A stretch of 18,166 nucleotides of DNA from an uncultured Porphyromonadaceae bacterium (lineage in GTDB: Bacteria; Bacteroidota; Bacteroidia; Bacteroidales; Muribaculaceae): the NCBI GenBank assembly GCA_905198125.1, contig CAJKBH010000049.1:1-18166 (forward strand), in the 5' to 3' direction. Below, piece after piece: positions 9,521 through 16,156 of the stretch. How positions within the stretch are numbered: the stretch's first letter is position 1; each line of letters starts with the position of its first letter. The translations under genes and the position numbers were made by a program. Under the pieces are notes generated by a model that searched no databases, had not been told where the DNA came from, and saw only the letters and a program-made list of their open reading frames with translations.

Positions 9521-10828
9521 TTACATATCGAAAACATATTTGTGATACTGCCATTTGGCTATCCGGACGTTGACCTTGAATCCGGGATACTCATCGGGAT
9601 TCTCCGGAGTATAAGGCTCGGGGAGTCCCGAGATACTCTCGATGCTGAGACGGTATATGTTGTTGCGCACCACGCTGAACTCCATCGGACCGGTCAGATA
9701 CGGGTTGCCGTTATCGTTATGCCGTATGAAATAGTAATAGTCCACGTAGTGGCCGGCACCATCGGCGTCATCGGCAGTGTAGTTGACAGACATGGTTCTG
9801 CCGCCGGCCTTGAATGTCAAAGGGCCTGTTGTCGATACTGCACCGGCAGGAGTCCTGGTGATGCGGAAATGGAACCTTATGCCGGTAGTGTTTTTCTGAA
9901 TCTGGGCGTCGTCGGGAAGCTTGTTCTCCGTGATATAGCGCCAGATTTTATAATTGGAAGTTTCCGATTCGGAACACTTGTCAAGATTCGAAGTCGTGAT
10001 TGCGATATCATCTTTCATGAAGCCACGGGGATTTGCAGCAGCCTGAGGAAAAGCGGAGAATCGGTCGCATACGTTGAACAAGTGCATCGAAGCGAGAGTC
10101 ACTTCATAGCCGGTAGTCTTGTTGACGTCTGCTTCGTCAACGATGGGAAAGGTATGGTCGTGGCCCGTGCTGGCATCAAGATAGTCGATGCGGGCTACGG
10201 AGCGGATCAGGGTTATGGCGCCTGCTTGGGTCAGGTCGAGAGGATTGGCCTCTGTAAGGTAGGACGAGAGGTCGGAGGGGAGGGAAACTACATATTTATC
10301 CTCACCGGACATGGGAAGTCCCCGGGTGGTTTTGAGCAGTGGGTCGTCGGGGGAGGATAAAGAATATAAGGTGGCAGTGTTGAGACCGCCGTTCATCGCT
10401 TCCGACAGCATCGTAGCATTGTAGTTGGCCAACACGTATAGCTCGATGTTATGTCCGGCCATCCGTATGATATCGGCAAGAGGCATATCGATTAAGGTGG
10501 TCGATGTGCCATCTATGGTATTTATGTCGGAGGAGGAGACAGGAAAACAGAGTGAATCGTCGCCGTGTTTCATTACGATCAGCAGACGGTGTATGGCGTT
10601 TTCGGCATCGGTGCCCGGTTCCCATCCATCGCTTGACGTGTCGTTGGAGTCTATGGTCGTTGACCGTGTGACGTCCACACCGGGCTGAGTCATGCTTACT
10701 GTCATGTACACCCTGGCGTTCTCCAAGTCCATGCCGCCAATGGCATCGGTATCCTTGCATCCTGTGAGGATGACCGACAGCAATGCCACGGCCGCTGTTG
10801 CCACTATGTTCTTGAAGAGATGGATCAT
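9521..10828 (-). CDS. Mfa3-like fimbrillin, accessory pilus subunit with fimbrillin C-terminal domain
   Basis: The protein is 435 aa and third in the operon, close in length and position to P. gingivalis Mfa3 (about 446 aa), which joins tip components to the shaft. The signal segment ends LTGC (Cys24), then KDTD. The first strand NARVYMTVSM precedes VDVTRST, with Arg55 a candidate cleavage site. Residues 364-396 (YYYFIRHNDNGNP, GPMEFSVVRNNIYRL) closely match the same block in the 553-aa major subunit, followed by a proline-rich linker (PEPYTPENPDEYPG) and final strand FKVNVRIAKW. This is the fimbrillin C-terminal domain architecture. Its C-terminal tail after that strand is shorter and diverges from the major subunit. 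It sits 36 nt after mfa2 and 6 nt before the next gene, so tight co-expression is likely. Family membership is firm; the Mfa3 role is inferred from position. Confidence 0.88.
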   Translation of the reverse strand: MIHLFKNIVATAAVALLSVILTGCKDTDAIGGMDLENARVYMTVSMTQPGVDVTRSTTIDSNDTSSDGWEPGTDAENAIHRLLIVMKHGDDSLCFPVSSSDINTIDGTSTTLIDMPLADIIRMAGHNIELYVLANYNATMLSEAMNGGLNTATLYSLSSPDDPLLKTTRGLPMSGEDKYVVSLPSDLSSYLTEANPLDLTQAGAITLIRSVARIDYLDASTGHDHTFPIVDEADVNKTTGYEVTLASMHLFNVCDRFSAFPQAAANPRGFMKDDIAITTSNLDKCSESETSNYKIWRYITENKLPDDAQIQKNTTGIRFHFRITRTPAGAVSTTGPLTFKAGGRTMSVNYTADDADGAGHYVDYYYFIRHNDNGNPYLTGPMEFSVVRNNIYRLSIESISGLPEPYTPENPDEYPGFKVNVRIAKWQYHKYVFDM

Positions 10829-10864
10829 TGTGTTGTATTATTGTTCGGTTGGGAGTTGTATCTG

Positions 10865-11902
10865 TTAGAATCCGGTGTTGTTCACCACTACTTTCCAGTC
10901 GTTGATGATGATTCGGGTGTTGACCCATGAGTTGCCGTTGCTTTCGTCCAGGAAGAACACGAAGCGCCAGGAGTTCTCGCGGTCCAGGTATTCCTGGTCG
11001 GACATAGGCTTGGTGGCGTCGTGATTGTCTTTGAACATCAGCATATAGTTCACGATGGGGAGTTTGAGCACGGAGCTGCCGTCGGACTTGCGGGTGACGT
11101 GCAGGGTGCAGCTCGTGGCCTTGTCATGCACCAGACGAGAGACAGTGAATCGTGCCACGGCTGCGTTGACTTCGGTTTGACCTTCGCCTGCTTTGGTGCC
11201 GGTGGTGAAGTTGACCGTCTCGTAGGGGGAGTATGCCACTTCGCCTGCGGGCAGCAGGTTGTTGCCAGCGTCCATCAGGGTGTTGTCGTCGGTGATGGTG
11301 TAGTTGAAGTCGGCGCAATCGATCGGCGAGCCGTTGAGATGCTGCAGCGCCACTTGGATAGTATTGGTGTTGCGCATCATGTATACGGTATGTTCGGACT
11401 CCTCGTTCTGAGTGACCTTTATGTCGGCCGATCCATAGAAATGGTCGTGCAGACGTCGCAGTCGGTCATCGGTCAGACATTCGGGATTAACCCTGACTCC
11501 TAACGACGGCAACGAAGCCCCCGGACCTATCGATGCTGTGTGTGAGAAAGAGCTTGCCTCGCAGGCCATTCCGCCATAAACAACGACATGATAGTCTCCA
11601 TCGGGTAGATTAAGCGGCATGCGGTAGGCTTCATCGCCAAGTACGGACTGCCGTGTCTCGGTGTAAGTCCCGACGTAATTGCCGTCCTTGTCATAAACAT
11701 GGAGCGACAGGCAATGCACCTGGTTGTGAAATGCGTTGGCGCGCTCCATGTTGTATTCGTACACGAAACGCAATCGGGTTTCCGGCCGTGGACACTCGGG
11801 CAGCGGACCGTCAAGAACGCACGACGTAGGAATTAGAGCCATGAAGGCGACGGCAACCGCCGCCTTCATGACGTGTAAAAAATTGTATGCCAGTCCTTTC
11901 AT
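10865..11902 (-). CDS. mfa2: Mfa2/FimB-family pilus anchor lipoprotein
   Basis: The protein is 345 aa; Mfa2 of P. gingivalis is about 324 aa. In that system Mfa2 holds the base of the fimbria in the outer membrane and limits fibre length. The signal peptide ends ALIPTSC, with lipid-attachment Cys28. The family signature follows: CP near residue 37, then TRLRFVYEYNMERANAFHNQV and CLSLHVYDKDGNYV (64-77), and later LPDGDYHVVVYGG (99-111) and HDHFYGSADIKV. The C terminus ends in a strand, NTRIIINDWKVVV. Unlike the other four operon proteins it has no Thr-Arg site after the first strand; its single early TR comes before that strand. This suits an anchor that keeps its lipid and is not proteolytically matured. 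It lies 36 nt after mfa1. A weak hairpin overlaps its start. ATG at 11869 is an alternative start that leaves a shorter signal peptide. Confidence 0.93.
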   Translation of the reverse strand: MKGLAYNFLHVMKAAVAVAFMALIPTSCVLDGPLPECPRPETRLRFVYEYNMERANAFHNQVHCLSLHVYDKDGNYVGTYTETRQSVLGDEAYRMPLNLPDGDYHVVVYGGMACEASSFSHTASIGPGASLPSLGVRVNPECLTDDRLRRLHDHFYGSADIKVTQNEESEHTVYMMRNTNTIQVALQHLNGSPIDCADFNYTITDDNTLMDAGNNLLPAGEVAYSPYETVNFTTGTKAGEGQTEVNAAVARFTVSRLVHDKATSCTLHVTRKSDGSSVLKLPIVNYMLMFKDNHDATKPMSDQEYLDRENSWRFVFFLDESNGNSWVNTRIIINDWKVVVNNTGF

Positions 11903-11926
11903 GTCAGAAAGTCTTTAGCTTTGACA
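11902..11926 (-). promoter_or_regulatory. Weak hairpin over the mfa2 start codon
   Basis: In the transcript TGTCA (11926-11922) pairs with TGACA (11906-11902), with an inner AAG/CTT helix separated by a 2-nt bulge. The right arm includes the A of the mfa2 ATG. It fills most of the 36-nt gap after mfa1. It could lower anchor translation relative to the major subunit, but the stem is short and may be chance. Confidence 0.25.
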
Positions 11927-11938
11927 ATGTAAGGTCTA

Positions 11939-13600
11939 TCAGAATTTAATCTTATTGACGCGAACTCCCCAGGGCTTGACTGTAACCTTGACCTTCATAT
12001 AGAAGTCGGAAGTCTCGTCGGGATCGTCGGGATCGACAGGATCGGGATCGTCGCCGGGTACGATGGGATGACCGAGTTTCTGTATGGTTGTCACGGCCAG
12101 TTTGTATATGTTGTTGCGTACCACTCCGAATTCCATGGCGCCCATCTGCTGGGGGTTGTTGTTGTCGTTATGACGGTTCCAGTAGTAATAGTCGCAGTAG
12201 TAATGCTTGGAGCCGTTTTCTTCGGTAGCCGTATAGATGGCGAAGCCGGCCTTTACAAGTTTTTTCTGTATGGCCGCGGTGGCTGATTCAGCGGCAGCTT
12301 CTTCGGGGGTCAGTGCGTTCTTGAAGGCTACGGAAATAGCATTGGCGGCATCCTTATCCACAATGTGCAGCAAGGCTGCATAGTTGCCGATCATCTTGCC
12401 GCCGAACACGTAGAGGTCGTGTCCGTTGGTCATGGCAGTCTTCAGGTCGCCGGATGCATCGGGAGTTGTGATCTCGGCACGGAACACTACGCCTGTGCTG
12501 TTGCCGTTCTTCTGCGAAGTCGAGGGATCGGAGGGAAGCGTGCTGGGCAGTGCATAGCGCCAGAAGTTGTACTGCTCGCCTTCCATAGTCCCGTTCTCGT
12601 TTCCACGCTTGTTGGCGTCGGCCATGATGTCGGATACCTTGGTGAACGTCAGGTTGTTCGATCCGAACAGGGCGTAGTTGAAATAAGTGTCGAAATCATT
12701 GGATGTCTTTGTCAAGGCTGCCTTTTTCTCACCGAAGGGATCCACAACGTAATTGTTTTTGGTCTCGGCGCCGAACATGGTCACAGGTGTTGTCAGAAGG
12801 CCTGTGGTGTTCACACGCTTGAACAGGTAGAACTGCTTGCCCATGTTGCACAGAGCCATCTCTTTGATGCTGACACGCAGAGCACCCACGCCGTCCTTGC
12901 CTTCCGCCAGGGTAAAGTAGTAGCAGTTGTTGGCCTCGTCCTTCACTGCTTCCGACTCCGAGATGTATTCGGCATAGTCGAAACGGGCGGCAACACGCTC
13001 AACGGTCACGTCGGCGATGTCGAATGCCGTCTCGGGAGTGGCGTAATCACCGGCCTGAACCTTGGCGAGCTCGGGAAGGCGTACTGTTGCGTCACCGGCA
13101 TTGGACATCACGAACTTATTGGATGTGTAGTAAGTCTCGGGGTCTTTCTGGCAGATGAAGTCGTCGATGTTCTGGCCTACGCTGAATTCATTTGCCTCAG
13201 TTGGATTACAGATCACGTAGAACTTGGTAGCGTCGTCATTCCCTCGGTTCTGGAGATAGGTAACCATGCGTCCGCGGTTGAACATGCCTGTGGCGGTTAC
13301 GTCGCCGTTGGTCTCTTCCTTGATGTTGTCCTCGCTCGAAACACGCGCGAAGTCAACGATGGTGCTGTTCTTGTCTACCATCACGAGCAGAAGGTTGGAT
13401 ACCTTGTTCTCGTCAGCCTGTCCTAACTCGGTGGTCGTGCTGGGGCTGGAAGTACGTGTCATGGACTGGGGAGATACAGTCAGGGTCATATACAGACCAT
13501 CCATGTTGCCGGTGTTTTCCGGTACGTTGGCACTGTCATCGCTACATGCGGTGAGCATGCCGGCCGCTAATAGCGGAATGAAAAAGTTGTTGAGTTTCAT
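11939..13600 (-). CDS. mfa1: Major fimbrial subunit, Mfa1 family
   Basis: The protein is 553 aa and first in the operon; P. gingivalis Mfa1 is about 563 aa. It would form the pilus shaft by strand exchange after export as a lipoprotein. The signal peptide ends MLTAC (Cys19), then SDDS. The first strand GLYMTLTVSP is followed by MTRTSS with Arg49, the same residue number at which gingipains cut P. gingivalis Mfa1. The C-terminal fimbrillin domain shows YYYWNRHNDNNNP and GAMEFGVVRNNIYKL (471-501), an acidic Asp/Pro linker with PGDDPDPVDPDDPDE (515-529), and a terminal strand KVTVKPWGVRVNKIKF that would complete the next subunit. The ATG at 13600 follows an A/U-rich stretch (ACTAATAT) with no Shine-Dalgarno. 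A strong promoter lies about 225 nt upstream, and the long structured leader between them is unusual. Confidence is high. Confidence 0.95.
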   Translation of the reverse strand: MKLNNFFIPLLAAGMLTACSDDSANVPENTGNMDGLYMTLTVSPQSMTRTSSPSTTTELGQADENKVSNLLLVMVDKNSTIVDFARVSSEDNIKEETNGDVTATGMFNRGRMVTYLQNRGNDDATKFYVICNPTEANEFSVGQNIDDFICQKDPETYYTSNKFVMSNAGDATVRLPELAKVQAGDYATPETAFDIADVTVERVAARFDYAEYISESEAVKDEANNCYYFTLAEGKDGVGALRVSIKEMALCNMGKQFYLFKRVNTTGLLTTPVTMFGAETKNNYVVDPFGEKKAALTKTSNDFDTYFNYALFGSNNLTFTKVSDIMADANKRGNENGTMEGEQYNFWRYALPSTLPSDPSTSQKNGNSTGVVFRAEITTPDASGDLKTAMTNGHDLYVFGGKMIGNYAALLHIVDKDAANAISVAFKNALTPEEAAAESATAAIQKKLVKAGFAIYTATEENGSKHYYCDYYYWNRHNDNNNPQQMGAMEFGVVRNNIYKLAVTTIQKLGHPIVPGDDPDPVDPDDPDETSDFYMKVKVTVKPWGVRVNKIKF

Positions 13601-13825
13601 ATATTAGTAATTGGTGAATGAAAATTACTTTCATGTTTCGGTGTGCATGAAGTACAGGCTCCAGTGCAGGTAGAGCCGGGTGGTTGTTGAATCGTGTCAG
13701 TCCTTGCAGATTGAGGACTGTAAGGTTGTTGAATATGCAGTCCACAGACTGGACTGCGCATTGTGGTTGTTGAATTCTCGGTGCCTTCAGCTTTGCTGCA
13801 CCGGATGTGTGTCAATAATTTGTCA
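13601..13825 (-). promoter_or_regulatory. Long structured 5' leader of the pilus operon (four hairpins, three 11-mers)
   Basis: The predicted transcript start is near 13825 and mfa1 starts at 13600, leaving about 220 nt untranslated. In transcript order the leader holds hairpin A (13803-13798 with 13784-13779, CGGTGC/GCACCG), hairpin B (13757-13751 with 13743-13737, GCAGTCC/GGACTGC), hairpin C (13720-13714 with 13704-13698, CAGTCCT/AGGACTG) and hairpin D (13677-13673 with 13661-13657, GGCTC/GAGCC). Between each neighbouring pair lies one copy of ATTCAACAACC. Hairpins B and C share the CAGTCC/GGACTG arms, so they could also pair with each other. This resembles a repeated RNA-protein or RNA-RNA binding platform, or an attenuator; I recognise no known riboswitch. 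The remaining 65 nt or so before mfa1 are A/U-rich and unstructured. Together with 13829-14093 this is the only gene-free stretch above 300 bases. Confidence 0.6.
13682..13775 (-). repeat. Three exact 11-bp direct repeats in the mfa1 leader
   Basis: On the plus strand GGTTGTTGAAT occurs at 13682-13692, 13724-13734 and 13765-13775, which is ATTCAACAACC in the transcript. Spacing is 42 and 41 nt, so the copies do not keep one reading frame, which argues for conservation as RNA or DNA rather than as peptide. Confidence 0.85.
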
Positions 13826-13828
13826 CCG

Positions 13829-13860
13829 CAAATTTATAAGAATAATATTATTTTACCAAA
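13829..13860 (-). promoter_or_regulatory. Predicted pilus-operon promoter with palindromic spacer
   Basis: Reading the minus strand, TTTG (13860-13857) is followed after 20 nt by TAAATTTG (13836-13829), an almost ideal Bacteroidota promoter. The spacer contains the perfect 12-bp palindrome AATAATATTATT (13841-13852), which could be an operator or may reflect A/T richness. Transcription would start near 13823-13825. I found no inverted repeats bracketing it, so there is no sign of promoter inversion. Confidence 0.8.
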
Positions 13861-13965
13861 TTTTAACGAAAAATTTTTTAAAGTATTTTGCAATGCCCCA
13901 CTCAATTTGCATATAATCAATGACATGGAATTTGAGTATCTTGAGCACTTGAATACTTGAATATA
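13861..13965. other. A/T-rich region upstream of the pilus promoter
   Basis: No gene is seen. The part next to the promoter (13861-13890) is very A/T-rich, as in UP elements or nucleoid-protein sites. At 13947-13962 the octamer ACTTGAAT is repeated in tandem, and AGTAT (13935-13939) faces ATACT (13953-13957). These are plausible regulator sites but weak as evidence. Confidence 0.35.
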
Positions 13966-14019
13966 AGAACAGGAGAACAGGAGAATCAGTTGGTGCTGTC
14001 ACTCCTGTTCTCCTGTTCT
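13966..14019 (-). terminator. 18-bp hairpin after the DUF1846 gene
   Basis: The arms 13967-13983 (GAACAGGAGAACAGGAG) and 14002-14018 are exact complements; A13966/T14019 adds one pair. The loop is 18 nt. Each arm is itself a tandem 8-mer (two AACAGGAG on the left, about three CTCCTGTT on the right), so register-shifted pairings are possible. It lies about 75 nt beyond the DUF1846 stop and before the pilus promoter, so it probably insulates the two units. No T run follows on the minus strand. Confidence 0.65.
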
Positions 14020-14044
14020 CCTGTCTAAAGCCAAATGATTCTTC

Positions 14045-14080
14045 TGTCTAAAACAATTAGTTTGTCTAAAACAATTAGTT
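14045..14080. repeat. Two identical 18-bp tandem repeats
   Basis: TGTCTAAAACAATTAGTT is present at 14045-14062 and again at 14063-14080 with no difference. A degraded copy starting TGTCTAAAG lies at 14022-14042. The repeats fill the space between the DUF1846 stop codon and its downstream hairpin. They look like a replication-slippage array; a function is not evident. Confidence 0.85.
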
Positions 14081-14093
14081 CTCCAGTCAAAAA

Positions 14094-15557
14094 TCAGGGT
14101 TTGCGGGCGGGGTCGCAGGTGAGGCCGACGCCGAGTTTCTTGAAGATCTTGTGATCCACCTCGCCGAGCATGACGGTGGAATGCACCTGGCATCCCTTTA
14201 GCTCGGGAAGCTGCTCCAGCGCCTTGCGGGCGTTCTCGTCGCGGGTGCTGAGCACGGAAAGCGCCACCAGTACCTCGTCGGTGTGAAGGCGCGGATTGTG
14301 GCCGCGCAGGTAGGCAGTCTTGGTATGTTGTATAGGCTCTATCAGTTCCTGGGGAATCAGTTTTACGCTGTGGTCGATGCCTGCCAAGTGCTTGATGGCG
14401 TTCAGAATCAGCGCAGCGCTCGGGCCGAGCAGGTCGCTGGTCTCGGCCGAGATGATGGAGCCGTCCTGCAACTCGATGGCCGAGCAGGGACGCCCGGAAC
14501 GTTCGGCACGCTCACGCGCCACGGCTATGGGCTTGCGATAGGAGGTGTCGATGCCGGCCTGCTTGAACAGCAGCTCGATCTTGTCCACCTCCGCCTCGTT
14601 GCCGTCGCCCTGTGCCAGCTTGTTCAGCGCCTGGAAATAACGTAGCACAATCTCGTTCTTCGATGCCTCGCGGCACACCTCGTCGTCGCTGATGCAGAAG
14701 CCTACCATGTTCACGCCCATGTCGGTGGGCGACTTGTAGGGACTCTCGCCGTATATACCCTCGAACAGGGCGTTGAGCACCGGGAAGATCTCGATGTCGC
14801 GGTTATAGTTGATGGCCGTCTTGCCGTATGCGTCGAGGTGGAATGGGTCGATCATGTTCACATCGTTCAGGTCGGCTGTGGCCGCCTCGTAGGCGATGTT
14901 GACGGGATGCTTCAGCGGCAGGCTCCACACGGGGAAGGTCTCGAACTTGGCGTAACCGGCCTGGATGCCGCGCTTGTGCTCGTTGTACAGCTGCGACAGG
15001 CACACTGCCATCTTGCCGCTGCCCGGACCGGGGGCGGTGACGATGACCAGGGGACGCGTGGTCTCGATATAATCGTTCTTGCCGAAACCCTCGTCGGACG
15101 CAATGAGCTTTACGTTGGTGGGATACCCGTCGATCATGTAATGACAGTAGGTGCGGATCCCCATACGCTCTAATTTGGCGCGGAATGCGTCGGCGCTGCT
15201 CTGGCCGTTGTAATGGGTTATCACTACCGAACCGACCATGAAACCACGGTTCTGGAACTCTTTGCGCAGACGAAGCACGTCCATGTCGTAGGTGATGCCT
15301 AAGTCGCCGCGAACCTTGTTCTTCTCGATGTCGGTGGCGCTGATCACTATCACGATCTCGATGCGGTCGCTGAGTTTGCTCAGCATCTTGAGCTTGCTGT
15401 CGGGCTGGAAGCCGGGCAACACACGCGAGGCGTGATAGTCGTCAAACAGTTTGCCGCCAAGCTCCAGATAGAGCTTATTGCCGAATTGGGCTACTCTCTC
15501 ACTGATATGCTCCGACTGGATGCGGAGATATTTGTCGTTGTCGAATCCGTGTTTCAT
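14094..15557 (-). CDS. UPF0371/DUF1846 family protein of unknown function
   Basis: The protein is 487 aa from the ATG at 15557, close to the family norm of about 490-500. The N terminus MKHGFDNDKYLRIQSEHISERV is the conserved family start. The TTG four codons upstream (15569) lies inside the predicted -7 box, so it is rejected. Residues 175-182 (APGPGSGK) form a glycine-rich P-loop-like segment following a hydrophobic strand (PLVIVT). Conserved family stretches include IEIVIVISATDIEKNKVRGD, YCHYMIDGYPTNVKLIASD and HPVNIAYEAATADLNDVNMIDPFHLDAYGKTAINYNRD. No signal peptide or membrane segment is seen, so it is cytoplasmic. Structures of family members exist but the biochemical role is not established to my knowledge; nucleotide binding is an inference from the glycine-rich loop. 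It stands alone with its own promoter. Confidence 0.93.
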   Translation of the reverse strand: MKHGFDNDKYLRIQSEHISERVAQFGNKLYLELGGKLFDDYHASRVLPGFQPDSKLKMLSKLSDRIEIVIVISATDIEKNKVRGDLGITYDMDVLRLRKEFQNRGFMVGSVVITHYNGQSSADAFRAKLERMGIRTYCHYMIDGYPTNVKLIASDEGFGKNDYIETTRPLVIVTAPGPGSGKMAVCLSQLYNEHKRGIQAGYAKFETFPVWSLPLKHPVNIAYEAATADLNDVNMIDPFHLDAYGKTAINYNRDIEIFPVLNALFEGIYGESPYKSPTDMGVNMVGFCISDDEVCREASKNEIVLRYFQALNKLAQGDGNEAEVDKIELLFKQAGIDTSYRKPIAVARERAERSGRPCSAIELQDGSIISAETSDLLGPSAALILNAIKHLAGIDHSVKLIPQELIEPIQHTKTAYLRGHNPRLHTDEVLVALSVLSTRDENARKALEQLPELKGCQVHSTVMLGEVDHKIFKKLGVGLTCDPARKP

Positions 15558-15566
15558 AACGGGATA

Positions 15567-15598
15567 CAAAATTAATAATTTTGCCCCGGATTCGCAAA
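15567..15598 (-). promoter_or_regulatory. Predicted DUF1846 promoter giving a near-leaderless mRNA
   Basis: On the minus strand TTTG (15598-15595), 20 nt, then TAATTTTG (15574-15567) match the Bacteroidota consensus. The start would be near 15561-15563, only about 4-6 nt before the ATG at 15557. The -7 box is one half of a perfect dyad: CAAAATTA (15567-15574), one A, TAATTTTG (15576-15583). Confidence 0.7.
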
Positions 15599-15606
15599 TG
15601 CAAATT

Positions 15607-15643
15607 AGTTGAGAAAGTGTATAAAGTTGACAAAGTTAAGAGG
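15607..15643 (+). repeat. AAAGTT-rich intergenic repeat, copy downstream of bcp
   Basis: The stretch reads AGTTGAGAAAGTGTATAAAG and continues TTGACAAAGTTAAGAGG. It closely resembles the pair of inverted copies at 16157-16194 and 16227-16264 on the other side of the peroxiredoxin gene. It lies 14 nt before the bcp stop on the map, that is, just downstream of bcp. Function is unknown; it may be a degenerate terminator arm or a small dispersed repeat. Confidence 0.55.
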
Positions 15644-15657
15644 ATAGCTCAGACTAT

Positions 15658-16134
15658 TCAGGCGGGGTTGGGATTGTATCGGTTGTCAAGAAGTGCAAAA
15701 AGCTGCTCTGATGCCGTGGCGGTCTTCACCTTATCGATGACGTCGGTCACGGTGCCGTCGTTGTCGCACACGAACGTGGTGCGGACTATGCCCCAGTAGC
15801 GGCGGCCGGCCATAACCTTGAGCGCCCAGACACCGGCTAACTCGCACAGATGTCCCTCGGTGTCGCTGACAAGCGGGAAGGGGAGTTCGTTTTTCTCGGC
15901 AAAGCGCTGATGGCTCTTGGCCGGGTCCTTGCTTACGCCTATTATCTGATAGCCCATGTCAAGGAACGTCTGGTAGTTGTCGCGGAAAGACTTCGCCTCC
16001 AGCGTGCAGCCCGGAGTGCTGTCCTTCGGATAGAAATAAATGATGAAACGCTTGCCGGGGTAGTCGGACAGTTTCACCTCTTTGCCCTCGGCATCGAGTC
16101 CCAATACGTCGGGAAATTTATCGCCTATATTCAT
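15658..16134 (-). CDS. bcp: Thioredoxin-dependent peroxiredoxin, Bcp/PrxQ family
   Basis: The protein is 158 aa, normal for Bcp. It reduces hydrogen and organic peroxides in the cytoplasm using thioredoxin. The thioredoxin-fold core is visible: GKRFIIYFYPKDSTPGC, with the PxxxTPGC-type active site and peroxidatic Cys43; an Arg at about 111-112; and the conserved GVSKD. In E. coli Bcp the resolving cysteine lies five residues after the peroxidatic one; here residue 48 is Lys, so that cysteine is missing. Cys97 (LCELAGVW) aligns with E. coli Cys99, and Cys123 is also present. The enzyme may therefore be 1-Cys or use another partner. The ATG at 16134 gives the usual MxxGDKFPD start. No clear TAnnTTTG box was found upstream. 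It lies between two AAAGTT-rich repeat regions. Confidence 0.95.
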   Translation of the reverse strand: MNIGDKFPDVLGLDAEGKEVKLSDYPGKRFIIYFYPKDSTPGCTLEAKSFRDNYQTFLDMGYQIIGVSKDPAKSHQRFAEKNELPFPLVSDTEGHLCELAGVWALKVMAGRRYWGIVRTTFVCDNDGTVTDVIDKVKTATASEQLFALLDNRYNPNPA

Positions 16135-16156
16135 GATTATTGAAGTTTATAATTAT

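Noticed and set aside
12365..13426. A 353-codon plus-strand open frame inside mfa1
   Set aside because: It is antisense to a well-supported fimbrillin gene, has no recognisable motif, and no start signals precede it.
13780..14020. Invertible (phase-variable) promoter for the pilus operon
   Set aside because: I looked for matching inverted repeats on both sides of the promoter at 13829-13860 and found none. The inverted repeat at 13966-14019 lies wholly on one side.
13966..14080. CRISPR array
   Set aside because: The repeats are short (8 and 18 bp), directly adjacent without unique spacers, and there are no cas genes nearby.
15576..15583. Plus-strand promoter from TAATTTTG
   Set aside because: No plus-strand gene follows, and the region downstream is the antisense side of bcp. 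It is more simply the other half of the dyad at the DUF1846 promoter.
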